Counted from the stretch's first letter, positions 1-7,722 are shown. The stretch is 10,100 bases of DNA from CAYTLQ01 sp964438715 (GCA_964438715.1 CAYTLQ010000088.1:1-10100); one strand, 5' to 3'. Numbers and translations: made by a program. The notes: generated by a model not told the origin, from the sequence alone.

Positions 1-4
1 TTGC

Positions 5-37
5 TCGTCGGCAGAGTCAGATGTGTAAAAGAGAAAG
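5..37 (+). other. Residual Nextera sequencing adapter at contig end
   Basis: This stretch aligns without gaps to the 33-nt Illumina Nextera read-1 transposase adapter. It begins TCGTCGGCAG and ends with the 19-bp Tn5 mosaic end at 19-37. I count 30 of 33 identities; the mismatches are at 15 (C to A), 28 (T to A) and 35 (C to A). The 14-nt tail before the mosaic end belongs to the library adapter and not to natural Tn5, so contamination explains it better than a transposon. Positions 1 to about 37 should be treated as non-genomic, and neighbouring bases as lower quality. Confidence 0.93.
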
Positions 38-45
38 GTTTCTAA

Positions 46-777
46 TTATTTTTTTGCATATTTAGGCATAAGTGGAACAGGATCTAATTGTTGTTTCATC
101 ATTTTTAAGTTTAGGGAATCAACACATAATGAGAAAGCCATCGTAAAATAGATGTACCCCCTCGGAATGTGCTGAAGGAATCCCTTCGCAAATAGGATTA
201 CCACTATCAGTAGTAAGAAACTTAAAGCCAACATTTAAATTGTGGGTCTTCTGTTAACAAATGATGCGAGTTTGCCCGAAAATGCAAGCATAAATATAAC
301 AGAGATGATGACTGCTGAAATCATTACCCATAATTGATTGACCATTCCAATTGCTGTAATAACTGAATCAATGGAGAATACAATATCCAACAATATTATT
401 TGTAACACAACCAGATTAAATGACGCTGAAATTTTTGAGTTACATTCTCCATCCATTCCTTCGAGTTTGTTATGAATTTCATGTGTGCTTTTTGCTATCA
501 AAAACAACCCGCCAATTATTAAAATCAAATCTCTTCCGGAAATATCTTGACCCAAAACGGAGAACAAGGAATATTCCAGCTTCATAATTAAAGAAATTGA
601 AAACAGCAGACCTATTCTGGTTAGCATTGCCAGTACTAAACCAATTATCCGTGCCTTTTCCTGCTGATGTACGGGGAGCTTTCCACTGAGTATTGAAATA
701 AAAATTATATTATCAACTCCCAATACAATTTCCAACGCTATTAGAGTCAATAAAGCAACAATAACCTGAGCATCCAT
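46..777 (-). pseudogene. TerC-family integral membrane protein, interrupted by one in-frame stop
   Basis: The frame reads as a 243-codon TerC-family protein with a single TAA at 237-235. The first part (777-235) encodes 180 residues and the second (234-46) 62 residues, in the same frame with no bases lost. Visible family features are LEIVLGVDNIIF (E16, D22) and LLDIVFSIDSVITAIGM (D131, D137), acidic residues within membrane helices, and the C-terminal block QHIPRGYIYF. Homologues, as I remember them, read TIKMLALSF at the junction, so a Lys codon AAA has become TAA. TerC proteins are multi-pass inner-membrane proteins linked to tellurite resistance and to metal (manganese) export; the substrate here is unknown. 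The gene lies 71 nt downstream of the ABC-F gene with no obvious terminator between them, so cotranscription is possible. The RBS (GGAAAA) is weak. The gene could be a true pseudogene, two polypeptides restarted at the abutting ATG, or an artefact of poor sequence next to the adapter. Confidence 0.85.
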
Positions 778-848
778 TGAAATTTTCCGTATTATTTTAA
801 GATTTTTAGTAAAATATTTAATAAAGGAGAAACGCTGAAATAATTATT

Positions 849-2828
849 TCATGTGTTCTCTTTTTTTAGTAATTGTTCAAATTTCAGTTCTATCATTTCA
901 ATTTCCTCCGAGAGCTCTGTCCATCGGGTCATTTCCACTTCAAGTGTTTCTTTAACCTGAAGGTAACGCTGAGTTATTTCTTTTGCAATTACCGGATCGC
1001 TGTATGTTTCAGGATTTGCAAGTTCTGATTCAATAACTGCTTTCTCCTTCTCAAGCATATCTATTGTTTGTTCCACTCGTTCCCTCTTGATTATGAGCCC
1101 TTTAGTCTGGGCATACTTTTGCTTGCGTATCTCCGCTTCAAGGCGCTTCTGGTCTTTTCTGCTTATCTTTATGGTATCCGGTTGCTTTACGGATTTTTCC
1201 GGTACTGAGGCGCCTGCTTGTTGCTCCTGCTCTCTTTTCTCGAGGTAGTACCTTATTCCTCCGGGATATTCCTTTACACTTCCATTTCTGAAATCAAAAA
1301 TTCTCTCCACAACGGGCTCAAGAAACTCAATATCGTGCGAAACCAAAATTACCGTTCCCTCATATAGCTCCAACGCCCGACGAAGAATTTCCTTTGAAGC
1401 GAAATCAAGATGATTTGTTGGTTCATCAAGAATTAAAAGATTCGCTTTTTGCAAAAGGATGCGGAGCAATGCAACCCTTCCTTTCTCGCCTCCGGATAAA
1501 ACTCCTACCTTCTTGAATACATCATCTCCACTAAATAAAAATGCACCAGCAAGCGACCTCAACTCAGCTATCGTTTTTTCTTCACTGATCTCCTCAAGCG
1601 TTTCAAGTATATCTAACTCCGGATTTAGTGTATCTGCAACATCCTGAGCATAAAACGCCATCACTACACCATGACCAACTTTTAATGAGCCGGAACTTGG
1701 TTCCAACTTTCCCGAAATAATTTTTGACAATGTTGATTTACCTGCACCGTTCGGCCCGAGAAAAGCAATCTTTTCACCCTTTGTAATAATCATATCCAGA
1801 TTTTCAAATACTTTCTTCGTGCCGTATGATTTTGAAATCCCTTTCAATTCAAGTACAATATTACCGCACGGCGGGGCCTGTGGAAACTTGATATTGATTT
1901 GTGACTCTTTGTCCTCTAACTGAATCAGTTCCATTTTTTCAAGTTGCCGGATTCTGCTCTGTACCTGCTTAGCTTTTGTAGCTTTATAACGAAACCTCTC
2001 AATAAATCTTTCGGTTTCCTTAATTTTCTTTTGTTGAATAAGCTGTTGATGTTCTAACTGTAAATCTCGTTCCTCTTTATAGCGAAGGAACGCCTCGTAG
2101 TTACCTTTGAAAAAGTACACCCGTGTAAAATATATTTCGAGTGTTTTTGAAGTCACCTGCGAAATGAAGTGTCTGTCGTGAGAAATTATTATGAGTGCAC
2201 CGTCATAATTTTTAAGATACCCGATCAACCATTGTAAAGAGTCGATGTCAAGATGATTAGTTGGTTCGTCTAACAAAATCAGTTCCGGGCGTGCGATCAG
2301 AATTTTTGCCAAAGCTAATCTCATCTGCCACCCACCGGAAAACTCATCAGTTAATCGTTCCATATCCGAATGAGTAAAGCCCAGCCCTGTCAACACTTTT
2401 TCAACTCTGGCAGTAGCACTATAAGAATCAAGCCCTTCAAGGTGATGATGCACTGTCCCCAGTCGGTAAACAAGATCATCTCTCTCTTCAGCAGTCAGCT
2501 TATCATTTGCCAGTTGTTCGGTAAGTTCTTCTTCCTTGTTTTGCAACTCAATTATATCTTCGAGAGCTGATGATGCTTCTTCTAAAACGGTTCGTCCCTT
2601 ATGAGTAATATTATCTTGTGGGAGATAGCCGATGGAAAGTTTATTCCTCCTTAAAATTTTCCCCGATTCAGGTTCAAGTTCACCAATAATTAATTTTAAC
2701 AGAGATGACTTCCCTGCGCCGTTTGATCCAACCAAAGCCAGCTTATCATCCGAATGAATTTTTACAGAAACATCCTTAAAAAGATACTTCCCGTTAAACT
2801 GAAGGGAAATATTAATTAAATCCAGCAT
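849..2828 (-). CDS. ABC-F family ATP-binding protein (translation-associated ATPase)
   Basis: This 659-residue protein has two ATP-binding cassettes and no membrane segments, the layout of ABC-F proteins that act on ribosomes and not in transport. Cassette 1 has Walker A GSNGAGKS (34-41), signature FSGGWQ (163-168), Walker B ending LLDEP with NHLD, and the H-loop SHDRHF (H217). Cassette 2 has GPNGAGKST (358-366), LSGGEKG (444-450), LILDEPTNHLD (465-475) and H498. Between them, at about 235-320, is a charged helical linker rich in K, R, Q and E, the region that in this family reaches the P-site tRNA. A charged coiled-coil tail follows at about 555-655, as in Uup/YdiF-type members. Both sites look catalytically intact. 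The length is normal for the YdiF/Uup-like group. The start lies 11 nt after the stop of the upstream propeller gene. The only good Shine-Dalgarno-like sequence (AGGGA) lies inside that gene's last codons, about 14 nt from the ATG, so translation may be coupled. I cannot tell housekeeping from antibiotic-protection function by sequence alone. Confidence 0.93.
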   Translation of the reverse strand: MLDLINISLQFNGKYLFKDVSVKIHSDDKLALVGSNGAGKSSLLKLIIGELEPESGKILRRNKLSIGYLPQDNITHKGRTVLEEASSALEDIIELQNKEEELTEQLANDKLTAEERDDLVYRLGTVHHHLEGLDSYSATARVEKVLTGLGFTHSDMERLTDEFSGGWQMRLALAKILIARPELILLDEPTNHLDIDSLQWLIGYLKNYDGALIIISHDRHFISQVTSKTLEIYFTRVYFFKGNYEAFLRYKEERDLQLEHQQLIQQKKIKETERFIERFRYKATKAKQVQSRIRQLEKMELIQLEDKESQINIKFPQAPPCGNIVLELKGISKSYGTKKVFENLDMIITKGEKIAFLGPNGAGKSTLSKIISGKLEPSSGSLKVGHGVVMAFYAQDVADTLNPELDILETLEEISEEKTIAELRSLAGAFLFSGDDVFKKVGVLSGGEKGRVALLRILLQKANLLILDEPTNHLDFASKEILRRALELYEGTVILVSHDIEFLEPVVERIFDFRNGSVKEYPGGIRYYLEKREQEQQAGASVPEKSVKQPDTIKISRKDQKRLEAEIRKQKYAQTKGLIIKRERVEQTIDMLEKEKAVIESELANPETYSDPVIAKEITQRYLQVKETLEVEMTRWTELSEEIEMIELKFEQLLKKENT

Positions 2829-2839
2829 AAAATCAGATG

Positions 2840-5083
2840 TTATTCCCTAATCACAAGAACCTTTGTTGAAGAAACCGAATTACCTTCTTTATCATACGCA
2901 ATGATAAAATAGACTCCCGATTGCACATATTCCCCCTCTTCGTTCCTTCCATCCCAATACCCAATTCTTCCTCCGGGTGTTATGATGTGTTTGACTAATC
3001 TGCCGCTCACAGTAATGATTTTCAGTTCTGAATCTTTTATAAGTCCATCAACTGTTAGTCCACCGGTAGTTTTTCCGGGAATAAATGGGTTCGGATAACA
3101 AGTTAATTGATTAAAATCAGTTGCAGGATTAATAGCCGGTGTGTTGAATGCCACCAATCCTCCATCCTGCCCTACATATACGATACCAGTATTAGGGTCA
3201 ATACTCAAACTCTTAATATCATCGGAAAGTAACGCACTATTCGATGCTGTATAATAGTCAATGAGAGTTGTTCCATCAGGAGAAACGAGAAGCAAGCCCT
3301 GATTTGTCCCAATCCATTTCCGATTCACCGGATCAACAACAATTGCACTTACATTATATTGCCGTAAAGAAAAAATCTGGTTAAAGCGGATTGTAGGATT
3401 TGTATTCAGAACTACACCGGGATTAGACAAAACATATACCCCAAGATTTGTCCCAACCCACATCTCTCCTCTTCTGTCAAAAGCAAGGGTATTGATGGTT
3501 TTACCTGTAAGCTCCGTCCCCGCTGAAACATATCCATATTTATCATCAGAGCTTTTTGTAAATGTTTTGTTTTCATTAAAATAAAACAAACCGATTCGCT
3601 GAGGGTCATTCGATAAAAACCATTTAGTATCATTCTGATCAATATAGAGGGCTGAATACTGATGGAGATTGGAGTCAACGGGATTTGCAAACTGATACCA
3701 AACACTGTCAGGTGTAAGACAATGTAAAGTTTTACGATCTACTGCATCGTGGTTAAGAATCCAAAGATTATTTTTCGAATCGGAGGAGAGTCCCGGAATA
3801 ACGATAAAATCCGTATTGGACTGAATCCCCCTGATAGGAGTGTTTGTGGAATTAAAATGAGTTAAAACACCCTCAGATGTAATTCGTAAAAATCCCGAGC
3901 CCCATGTTCCCAAATATGATGTGAGTCCACTCGTATGAACAGCAACAATAGCATTACTAGGGAAGTTTGAATCGGTAAATTTATTTTTATTTTCCCATTT
4001 TTTGCCATCATATCGGAAATATCCGATACCGGTCAGATCCGTTCCGGTGGCTACCCAAAGATTTTTACCGGCATCGACGGTCATACGGTAAAAGAGATTT
4101 GCATAAGGACCATCAGGATAATGTATTTTATAGGATGACGGTCCGTTAACTTCAAATAATCCCTTTTTTGTTGCCAGCCAGATTGTTGAACCTGTTTTTC
4201 CGGCAATACGAACCAACTCGGTATTTGGGAGAACAGCATAGTTTTGTAAAACAGAATTTGTATAGACATAGAGAGTAGAACCCTGAATAATTAATACTGA
4301 ATCACCCGAAATAAAAAAATCGGATACAGTTGAGTTAGCAAACTCGGGAAGTATAGACTGAAATATCGTACCATTATAAAAAGCAAATCCTGCGGCTGTA
4401 GAGACCAGCGCACCGCTATTCCATGCCGCAATCTTAAAGATTGATGAAGAAGGCAGTCCGGACGAACCAGTGAGCACTTCCCATGATTCAGGGGCACTTA
4501 AATTAGTGGCACCCGATTTTTGTGCTGCAAAACCGTTTGCTGTTCCAACCAACATTTTTCCGGCAAAAACTGCAGTCGTTACCCGGATATTTGAAATAAG
4601 GGATCCAAATTTGGTGTAACTATCAACAACCTCAAGAGTTCTGGAATTATAAACAACAACACCAAAATCGCATGATACTATGACAGAATCACCCCGCAGA
4701 GTCATCTCATTGATTTGCTTAAGAGTAAAATTTGTTGCAGATATATCGTGAAGAGTTTTTATTACAGAAGTGTTCGGATCAAATACATCAATTTTACCAT
4801 TTTTACTGCCAAACCAGATTTTTCCTCCGGAGTCTTTCATCACGGAAGTAATTGGTGAGCCATTGAGTCCTTCTGCTTTTGTCAAAAATTCGTATGTACT
4901 ATCCGCTCCTGCCAGAAAACTGAAAGCTCCACCTTCACCACCACAAAAAATCTTATTCCCAAGAATTACTGCCGATGAAAGATTTTTCTTATCAGAAAAA
5001 ATTCTCCAGTTTGTAGCCTCCTGTGGCAGGATATGAATTGAAAGAAATAGGCAAAGAGTGAAAGACCAGAAGAGAACTTTCAT
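2840..5083 (-). CDS. porZ: PorZ-like type IX secretion component: two-propeller secreted protein with C-terminal sorting domain
   Basis: I chose the ATG at 5083-5081 (747 residues) because it begins a clear signal peptide, MKVLFWSFTLCLFLSIHILP, and has an AAAGG ribosome site 7 nt upstream. The ATG at 5122 has neither. The mature protein is built of beta-propeller repeats, seen as IWFGSKNGK (89-97), IWLATKKGLFEV (301-312), LWVATG (342), MWVGTNLGVYVL (541-552), KWIGTNQGLLLV (589) and VYVGQDGGLVAF (635). The N-terminal part (GLNGSPITSV, NGKIDVFDP, INEM, FGVVVYNSRTLEVVDSY) resembles the first propeller of PorZ from memory, and the length is close to PorZ (about 776). The C-terminus (about 658-747: YPNPFIPG, SGRLVK, WDGRNEEGEYVQSGVYF) is a FlgD-like T9SS sorting domain. 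PorZ in Porphyromonas gingivalis acts at the cell surface with PorU, PorV and PorQ in processing secreted cargo. The alternative is an ordinary T9SS-exported propeller protein. It is probably the first gene of an operon with the ABC-F gene. Confidence 0.72.
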   Translation of the reverse strand: MKVLFWSFTLCLFLSIHILPQEATNWRIFSDKKNLSSAVILGNKIFCGGEGGAFSFLAGADSTYEFLTKAEGLNGSPITSVMKDSGGKIWFGSKNGKIDVFDPNTSVIKTLHDISATNFTLKQINEMTLRGDSVIVSCDFGVVVYNSRTLEVVDSYTKFGSLISNIRVTTAVFAGKMLVGTANGFAAQKSGATNLSAPESWEVLTGSSGLPSSSIFKIAAWNSGALVSTAAGFAFYNGTIFQSILPEFANSTVSDFFISGDSVLIIQGSTLYVYTNSVLQNYAVLPNTELVRIAGKTGSTIWLATKKGLFEVNGPSSYKIHYPDGPYANLFYRMTVDAGKNLWVATGTDLTGIGYFRYDGKKWENKNKFTDSNFPSNAIVAVHTSGLTSYLGTWGSGFLRITSEGVLTHFNSTNTPIRGIQSNTDFIVIPGLSSDSKNNLWILNHDAVDRKTLHCLTPDSVWYQFANPVDSNLHQYSALYIDQNDTKWFLSNDPQRIGLFYFNENKTFTKSSDDKYGYVSAGTELTGKTINTLAFDRRGEMWVGTNLGVYVLSNPGVVLNTNPTIRFNQIFSLRQYNVSAIVVDPVNRKWIGTNQGLLLVSPDGTTLIDYYTASNSALLSDDIKSLSIDPNTGIVYVGQDGGLVAFNTPAINPATDFNQLTCYPNPFIPGKTTGGLTVDGLIKDSELKIITVSGRLVKHIITPGGRIGYWDGRNEEGEYVQSGVYFIIAYDKEGNSVSSTKVLVIRE

Positions 5084-5090
5084 CGTGTAA

Positions 5091-5095
5091 CCTTT
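5091..5095 (-). promoter_or_regulatory. Ribosome binding site choosing the porZ-like start
   Basis: Read on the minus strand this is AAAGG, 7 nt before the ATG at 5083-5081. The in-frame upstream ATG at 5122 has only AT-rich sequence before it and would put 13 extra residues ahead of the signal peptide. The site therefore supports the shorter protein. Confidence 0.7.
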
Positions 5096-5270
5096 CGAGA
5101 TGATGTTGATAGATAAAAACATCGTATCAGTAAAGAAATTTTGCCTCCGGTAGTAAGGTGAATTGAATTACTCGCAGAATATCCGGCAAAGGAAATAGTT
5201 TCCCTTGAGATACCGAAATCCTTAATTTTCACAAATAAAATTGTAAATTAAAATATAAATGTATTTGCAG

Positions 5271-5276
5271 AAAAGG
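5271..5276 (+). promoter_or_regulatory. Ribosome binding site supporting a TTG start
   Basis: AAAAGG ends 6 nt before the TTG at 5283-5285. The next in-frame ATG (5322) has no ribosome site and would cut into the first membrane helix. The site therefore decides for the TTG start. Confidence 0.65.
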
Positions 5277-5282
5277 TAAAAC

Positions 5283-6887
5283 TTGACTACTCGAGGAATA
5301 TTATTTAAGGTGTTTGCTGTTATGCTGGTAGTTTTACCTGCCATTCCTTTATTGGCTACCGGTTTTCTTAACGATGATATTCAGATTCTTCGACCGGTTC
5401 TTGAGCCGATGAATGGGAATTTTTTTGAAATCTTCACTTCGCCTCATGTCTGGAAATATTATTGGCGACCTATCCATGTTTTGTTAATAAAATTAATCGG
5501 TCTTATTGACGGATTTAATCCATTTTATTTCAGAATAACAGGCTTAGTCCTCTATCTTTCTGTACTTTTCTTATTAATGAAAATACTTCGTGTTTCAGGC
5601 ATAAATGAAGATAAGGCACTCACCATTACCCTTTTATTTTCACTTCTGCCCTCACATGAACTAAATATTGCATGGATTGCTGACCAGTCAGAGCTTCTTA
5701 CAGCAATTTTTCTGCTCTCAGCGCTTTATATTTATATTCGTTACCTCCCTCAACCAGAGTGCAAACAGAAAAATCTTTATTATTTATTTATCACGCTTGC
5801 ATTTCTTTCCAAAGAAATAGCTATCACATCGTTTTTCTTACCATTTGCGGCTCTTATGCTGGTTGGGAATATTAGCCTGAAATCCTTAAAGACTGCGGTG
5901 TTCGACTCAATTAAAACTGCAACTATAATAGCAACAATACTACTCTACAGAATTCTTGTTGTTGGGGCAGTACCCTTTTCCTCGGGGCATCTGTCTGAGC
6001 TTTCGGTTATAAATTTGATGAAGAACTTATTTCTCTACATTCCATTTAGTTTCATCTCACCTGAAATTGCTGAATTTTTTGCCGAATATCTGGGGGTATT
6101 TGGTTTTATTCTAACCGGCACACTAATTTCTTTAGGGCTCATTATGTATTTCATAAAACAGAGAAAAGAGAATCTTCAAAAAATTAAAATTATGGGTGGT
6201 CTTTTCTGGTTTATAATATTCGTCATACCGGTATCTCCTGTTTTTATGCGATGGTATGCATTCATACCTTCATTAGGATTAATAATTGCAATTGCTTTTG
6301 TTATTAATGATATACAATTTGGAAAAATCTTTAAAGCCTCTTTCGCCATCCTTCTTATCGTACTCTCTTTGCATAATTTGCAGATTTGGTTGAACTGGTT
6401 TAATGCCGGACAAAGAATGATAACAATAGCTGAATCCATAAGAAATTTGAATCTTTCATCATCGGAAGAGCCAATACTGGTTTGGGGATTACCTGACAAA
6501 ATAAACAGAGTGCCCGTGATGAAATTAGGTGTTAATGAAACATTTTCGTTTTACTCTAAAACCGAACAAATTGTTGAATCCCCTTTACGCTCGGAAATTT
6601 TTTCGGACAAAGTATTCACCACAAAAGTACAAATGAATGACTCAGGCATGACACTTCAAATGCCGTTTGGGCGTTATCTTCCACAGAATGGAAAATCTTC
6701 TTCCATCTTAAAGAACGAAACTGTTGAATTTAAGTGGAATAACTTTTTAATAAAAATTACAAATGATAAGGAAGGAGCGACTGCCAGAATATTTGGAGAA
6801 TTAAAAACCGGACAAATGTATTATTACAATGGAGAAGGTGTCTTTCCTCTGAACTCACAAAAAATTATTAGAAATAAAGCAAAGTGA
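5283..6887 (+). CDS. GT-C superfamily polytopic membrane protein, probable glycosyltransferase (TMTC/mannosyltransferase-like)
   Basis: This 534-residue protein starts at TTG. The first 370 residues form about ten or eleven hydrophobic helices (roughly 7-27, 83-100, 113-130, 138-153, 165-195, 211-229, 245-262, 270-290, 305-320, 327-342, 352-368). A soluble, strand-rich tail of about 150 residues follows. After helix 1 comes FLNDDIQIL (D31, D32), the position where GT-C enzymes carry their catalytic acidic motif. YYWRPIHVL (59-67), ELNIAWIADQSELL (126-139) and LAFLSKEIAI (172-181) resemble the YRP, HP.H.EAVAWI.GRSDLL and LAxLSKE blocks of TMTC/PMT-like GT-C proteins. Such enzymes transfer sugars from a polyprenyl-phosphate carrier to protein or glycan on the outer face of the membrane. 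The acceptor and sugar are unknown. There are no TPR repeats, unlike TMTC proteins. The gene stands alone, divergent from the porZ-like gene and convergent with the cupin gene. Confidence 0.72.
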   Translation: MTTRGILFKVFAVMLVVLPAIPLLATGFLNDDIQILRPVLEPMNGNFFEIFTSPHVWKYYWRPIHVLLIKLIGLIDGFNPFYFRITGLVLYLSVLFLLMKILRVSGINEDKALTITLLFSLLPSHELNIAWIADQSELLTAIFLLSALYIYIRYLPQPECKQKNLYYLFITLAFLSKEIAITSFFLPFAALMLVGNISLKSLKTAVFDSIKTATIIATILLYRILVVGAVPFSSGHLSELSVINLMKNLFLYIPFSFISPEIAEFFAEYLGVFGFILTGTLISLGLIMYFIKQRKENLQKIKIMGGLFWFIIFVIPVSPVFMRWYAFIPSLGLIIAIAFVINDIQFGKIFKASFAILLIVLSLHNLQIWLNWFNAGQRMITIAESIRNLNLSSSEEPILVWGLPDKINRVPVMKLGVNETFSFYSKTEQIVESPLRSEIFSDKVFTTKVQMNDSGMTLQMPFGRYLPQNGKSSSILKNETVEFKWNNFLIKITNDKEGATARIFGELKTGQMYYYNGEGVFPLNSQKIIRNKAK

Positions 6888-7147
6888 ATTCTTTCGAGAA
6901 GAGTCATTTGTTAATTCAAGGTTGCAAATTGCATTATTCTATCACGGAGTTTTTATCGCTTCTTTACTTGTTAGCAGAAATACTATGAATAAAGGAAAAT
7001 TATTTTACAACGCTGTGCGGAAAGTAATTTTTCAAGGCGATGTGGTTTCTGATAACAAAATTCAAAATTTCTCTTAACAATCTTTCTCAGTCTGCATTTA
7101 TACAAACAGGATAAAAAAAAATTATCTCCCGTAAAATTATTGTCGCT

Positions 7148-7199
7148 TAAACAATCAATCTTTCTGTACGATACATTACAATTAATATTCGATTGTTTA
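7148..7199. repeat. 9-bp inverted repeat with 34-nt spacer
   Basis: TAAACAATC at 7148-7156 is an exact inverted copy of GATTGTTTA at 7191-7199. In RNA it could form an AT-rich stem with a large loop. It lies 261 nt after the plus-strand gene and 15 nt before the terminator hairpin. It may be chance in such AT-rich DNA. Confidence 0.35.
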
Positions 7200-7200
7200 C

Positions 7201-7238
7201 ATTTTAATAAAATTCAGCCCGAGTCATGCCCGGGCTGA
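7201..7238 (-). terminator. Rho-independent terminator of the cupin gene
   Basis: An 8-bp perfect stem, TCAGCCCG (7214-7221) with CGGGCTGA (7231-7238), encloses a 9-nt loop. Read on the minus strand it starts 11 nt after the cupin stop and is followed by ATTTTATTAAAAT. The GC-rich stem stands out from its surroundings. On the plus strand the hairpin is not followed by a T run, so it is mainly a minus-strand terminator. Confidence 0.8.
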
Positions 7239-7249
7239 GTCTGTATATT

Positions 7250-7678
7250 TCAACCTACCATTTCAACATTATGACGGGCGCCGACTTCCTGCATAAGTTG
7301 TGGTGATGGTTTTTCATTTTCTAATCTTCTGCTTAAATCATAGAGAAAATCCTCGTGACCACCTGGTGTGAGAGTGACGAGAATTTTCCCCGGAAATGTT
7401 CCGATATTCTTAAAATTATGAATAACTCCCTTAGGTATGTAAACCATTGTCCCGGCTTCACCTTCAATATTTTGCTGACCATTTCTTAGCAAAAATTTCC
7501 CCTCTACTACATAAATCATTTTATCTGCATCGTGAAGAATATGTGGCGGAGAACCTGCCCCCGGAGCAACTGTTTGCTCAATCGAAGAAATTTTATTAGC
7601 AGATTCCTCCTTAGAAACCTTGATTTTTAATTCTACACCCATCATGGTAAATTGTTTAGGTGTGGGTTTTTGTTCCAT
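7250..7678 (-). CDS. Small single-domain cupin protein with altered metal-ligand positions
   Basis: I chose the ATG at 7678-7676 (142 residues) because GGAG stands 8 nt upstream. A longer frame from GTG at 7744 has no ribosome site and would run through the probable promoter. The cupin core is clear: motif 1 GSPPHILHDADKMIYVVEG (42-60) and motif 2 AGTMVYIPKGVIHNF (75-89). Active metal cupins of this type usually read PPHxHHxxDE, with two His and a Glu binding the metal and a further His in motif 2. Here, by eye, the second His position is L48 and the Glu position is K53, while H46, H49 and H87 remain. A non-metal ligand-binding role, or a changed metal site, is therefore plausible. The substrate is unknown; relatives are often annotated only as cupin-domain proteins. 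It lies 93 nt downstream of a Crp/Fnr-family gene, which probably controls it. Confidence 0.88.
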   Translation of the reverse strand: MEQKPTPKQFTMMGVELKIKVSKEESANKISSIEQTVAPGAGSPPHILHDADKMIYVVEGKFLLRNGQQNIEGEAGTMVYIPKGVIHNFKNIGTFPGKILVTLTPGGHEDFLYDLSRRLENEKPSPQLMQEVGARHNVEMVG

Positions 7679-7686
7679 GTAATTGA

Positions 7687-7690
7687 CTCC
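7687..7690 (-). promoter_or_regulatory. Ribosome binding site choosing the cupin start
   Basis: Read on the minus strand this is GGAG, 8 nt before the ATG at 7678-7676. No comparable site precedes the GTG at 7744. It supports the 142-residue protein. Confidence 0.7.
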
Positions 7691-7722
7691 ATTATTTATT
7701 GAAAAAATATTTTTTGTTGCGT

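Larger units (their letters stand above)
6888..7249. other. Convergent intergenic region
   Basis: This 362-bp gap lies between the 3' ends of the glycosyltransferase-like gene and the cupin gene. I see no credible gene in it. The longest short frame (6922-7077, TTG start, 51 codons) lacks a usable ribosome site and resembles nothing I know. The region holds a 9-bp inverted repeat (7148-7156 and 7191-7199) and the cupin terminator (7201-7238). No strong terminator is visible just after the plus-strand gene. Confidence 0.6.

Noticed and set aside
19..37. Tn5 mosaic end suggesting a natural transposon border
   Set aside because: The 14 bases before it match the Nextera library tail, which exists only in sequencing adapters.
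3412..3705. A 97-codon minus-strand frame and similar frames inside the porZ-like gene
   Set aside because: They are out-of-frame readings of a well-supported gene and show no domain of their own.
5084..5122. Upstream ATG at 5122 as the start of the porZ-like gene
   Set aside because: It has no ribosome site and would bury the signal peptide 13 residues inside the protein; the ATG at 5083 has AAAGG at 7 nt.
6176..6499. A 107-codon minus-strand frame opposite the glycosyltransferase-like gene
   Set aside because: It is antisense to helices with clear family motifs and has no ribosome site or domain evidence.
6922..7077. Possible 51-codon gene with TTG start
   Set aside because: The only AAGG lies directly against the start codon, and the peptide shows no recognisable feature.
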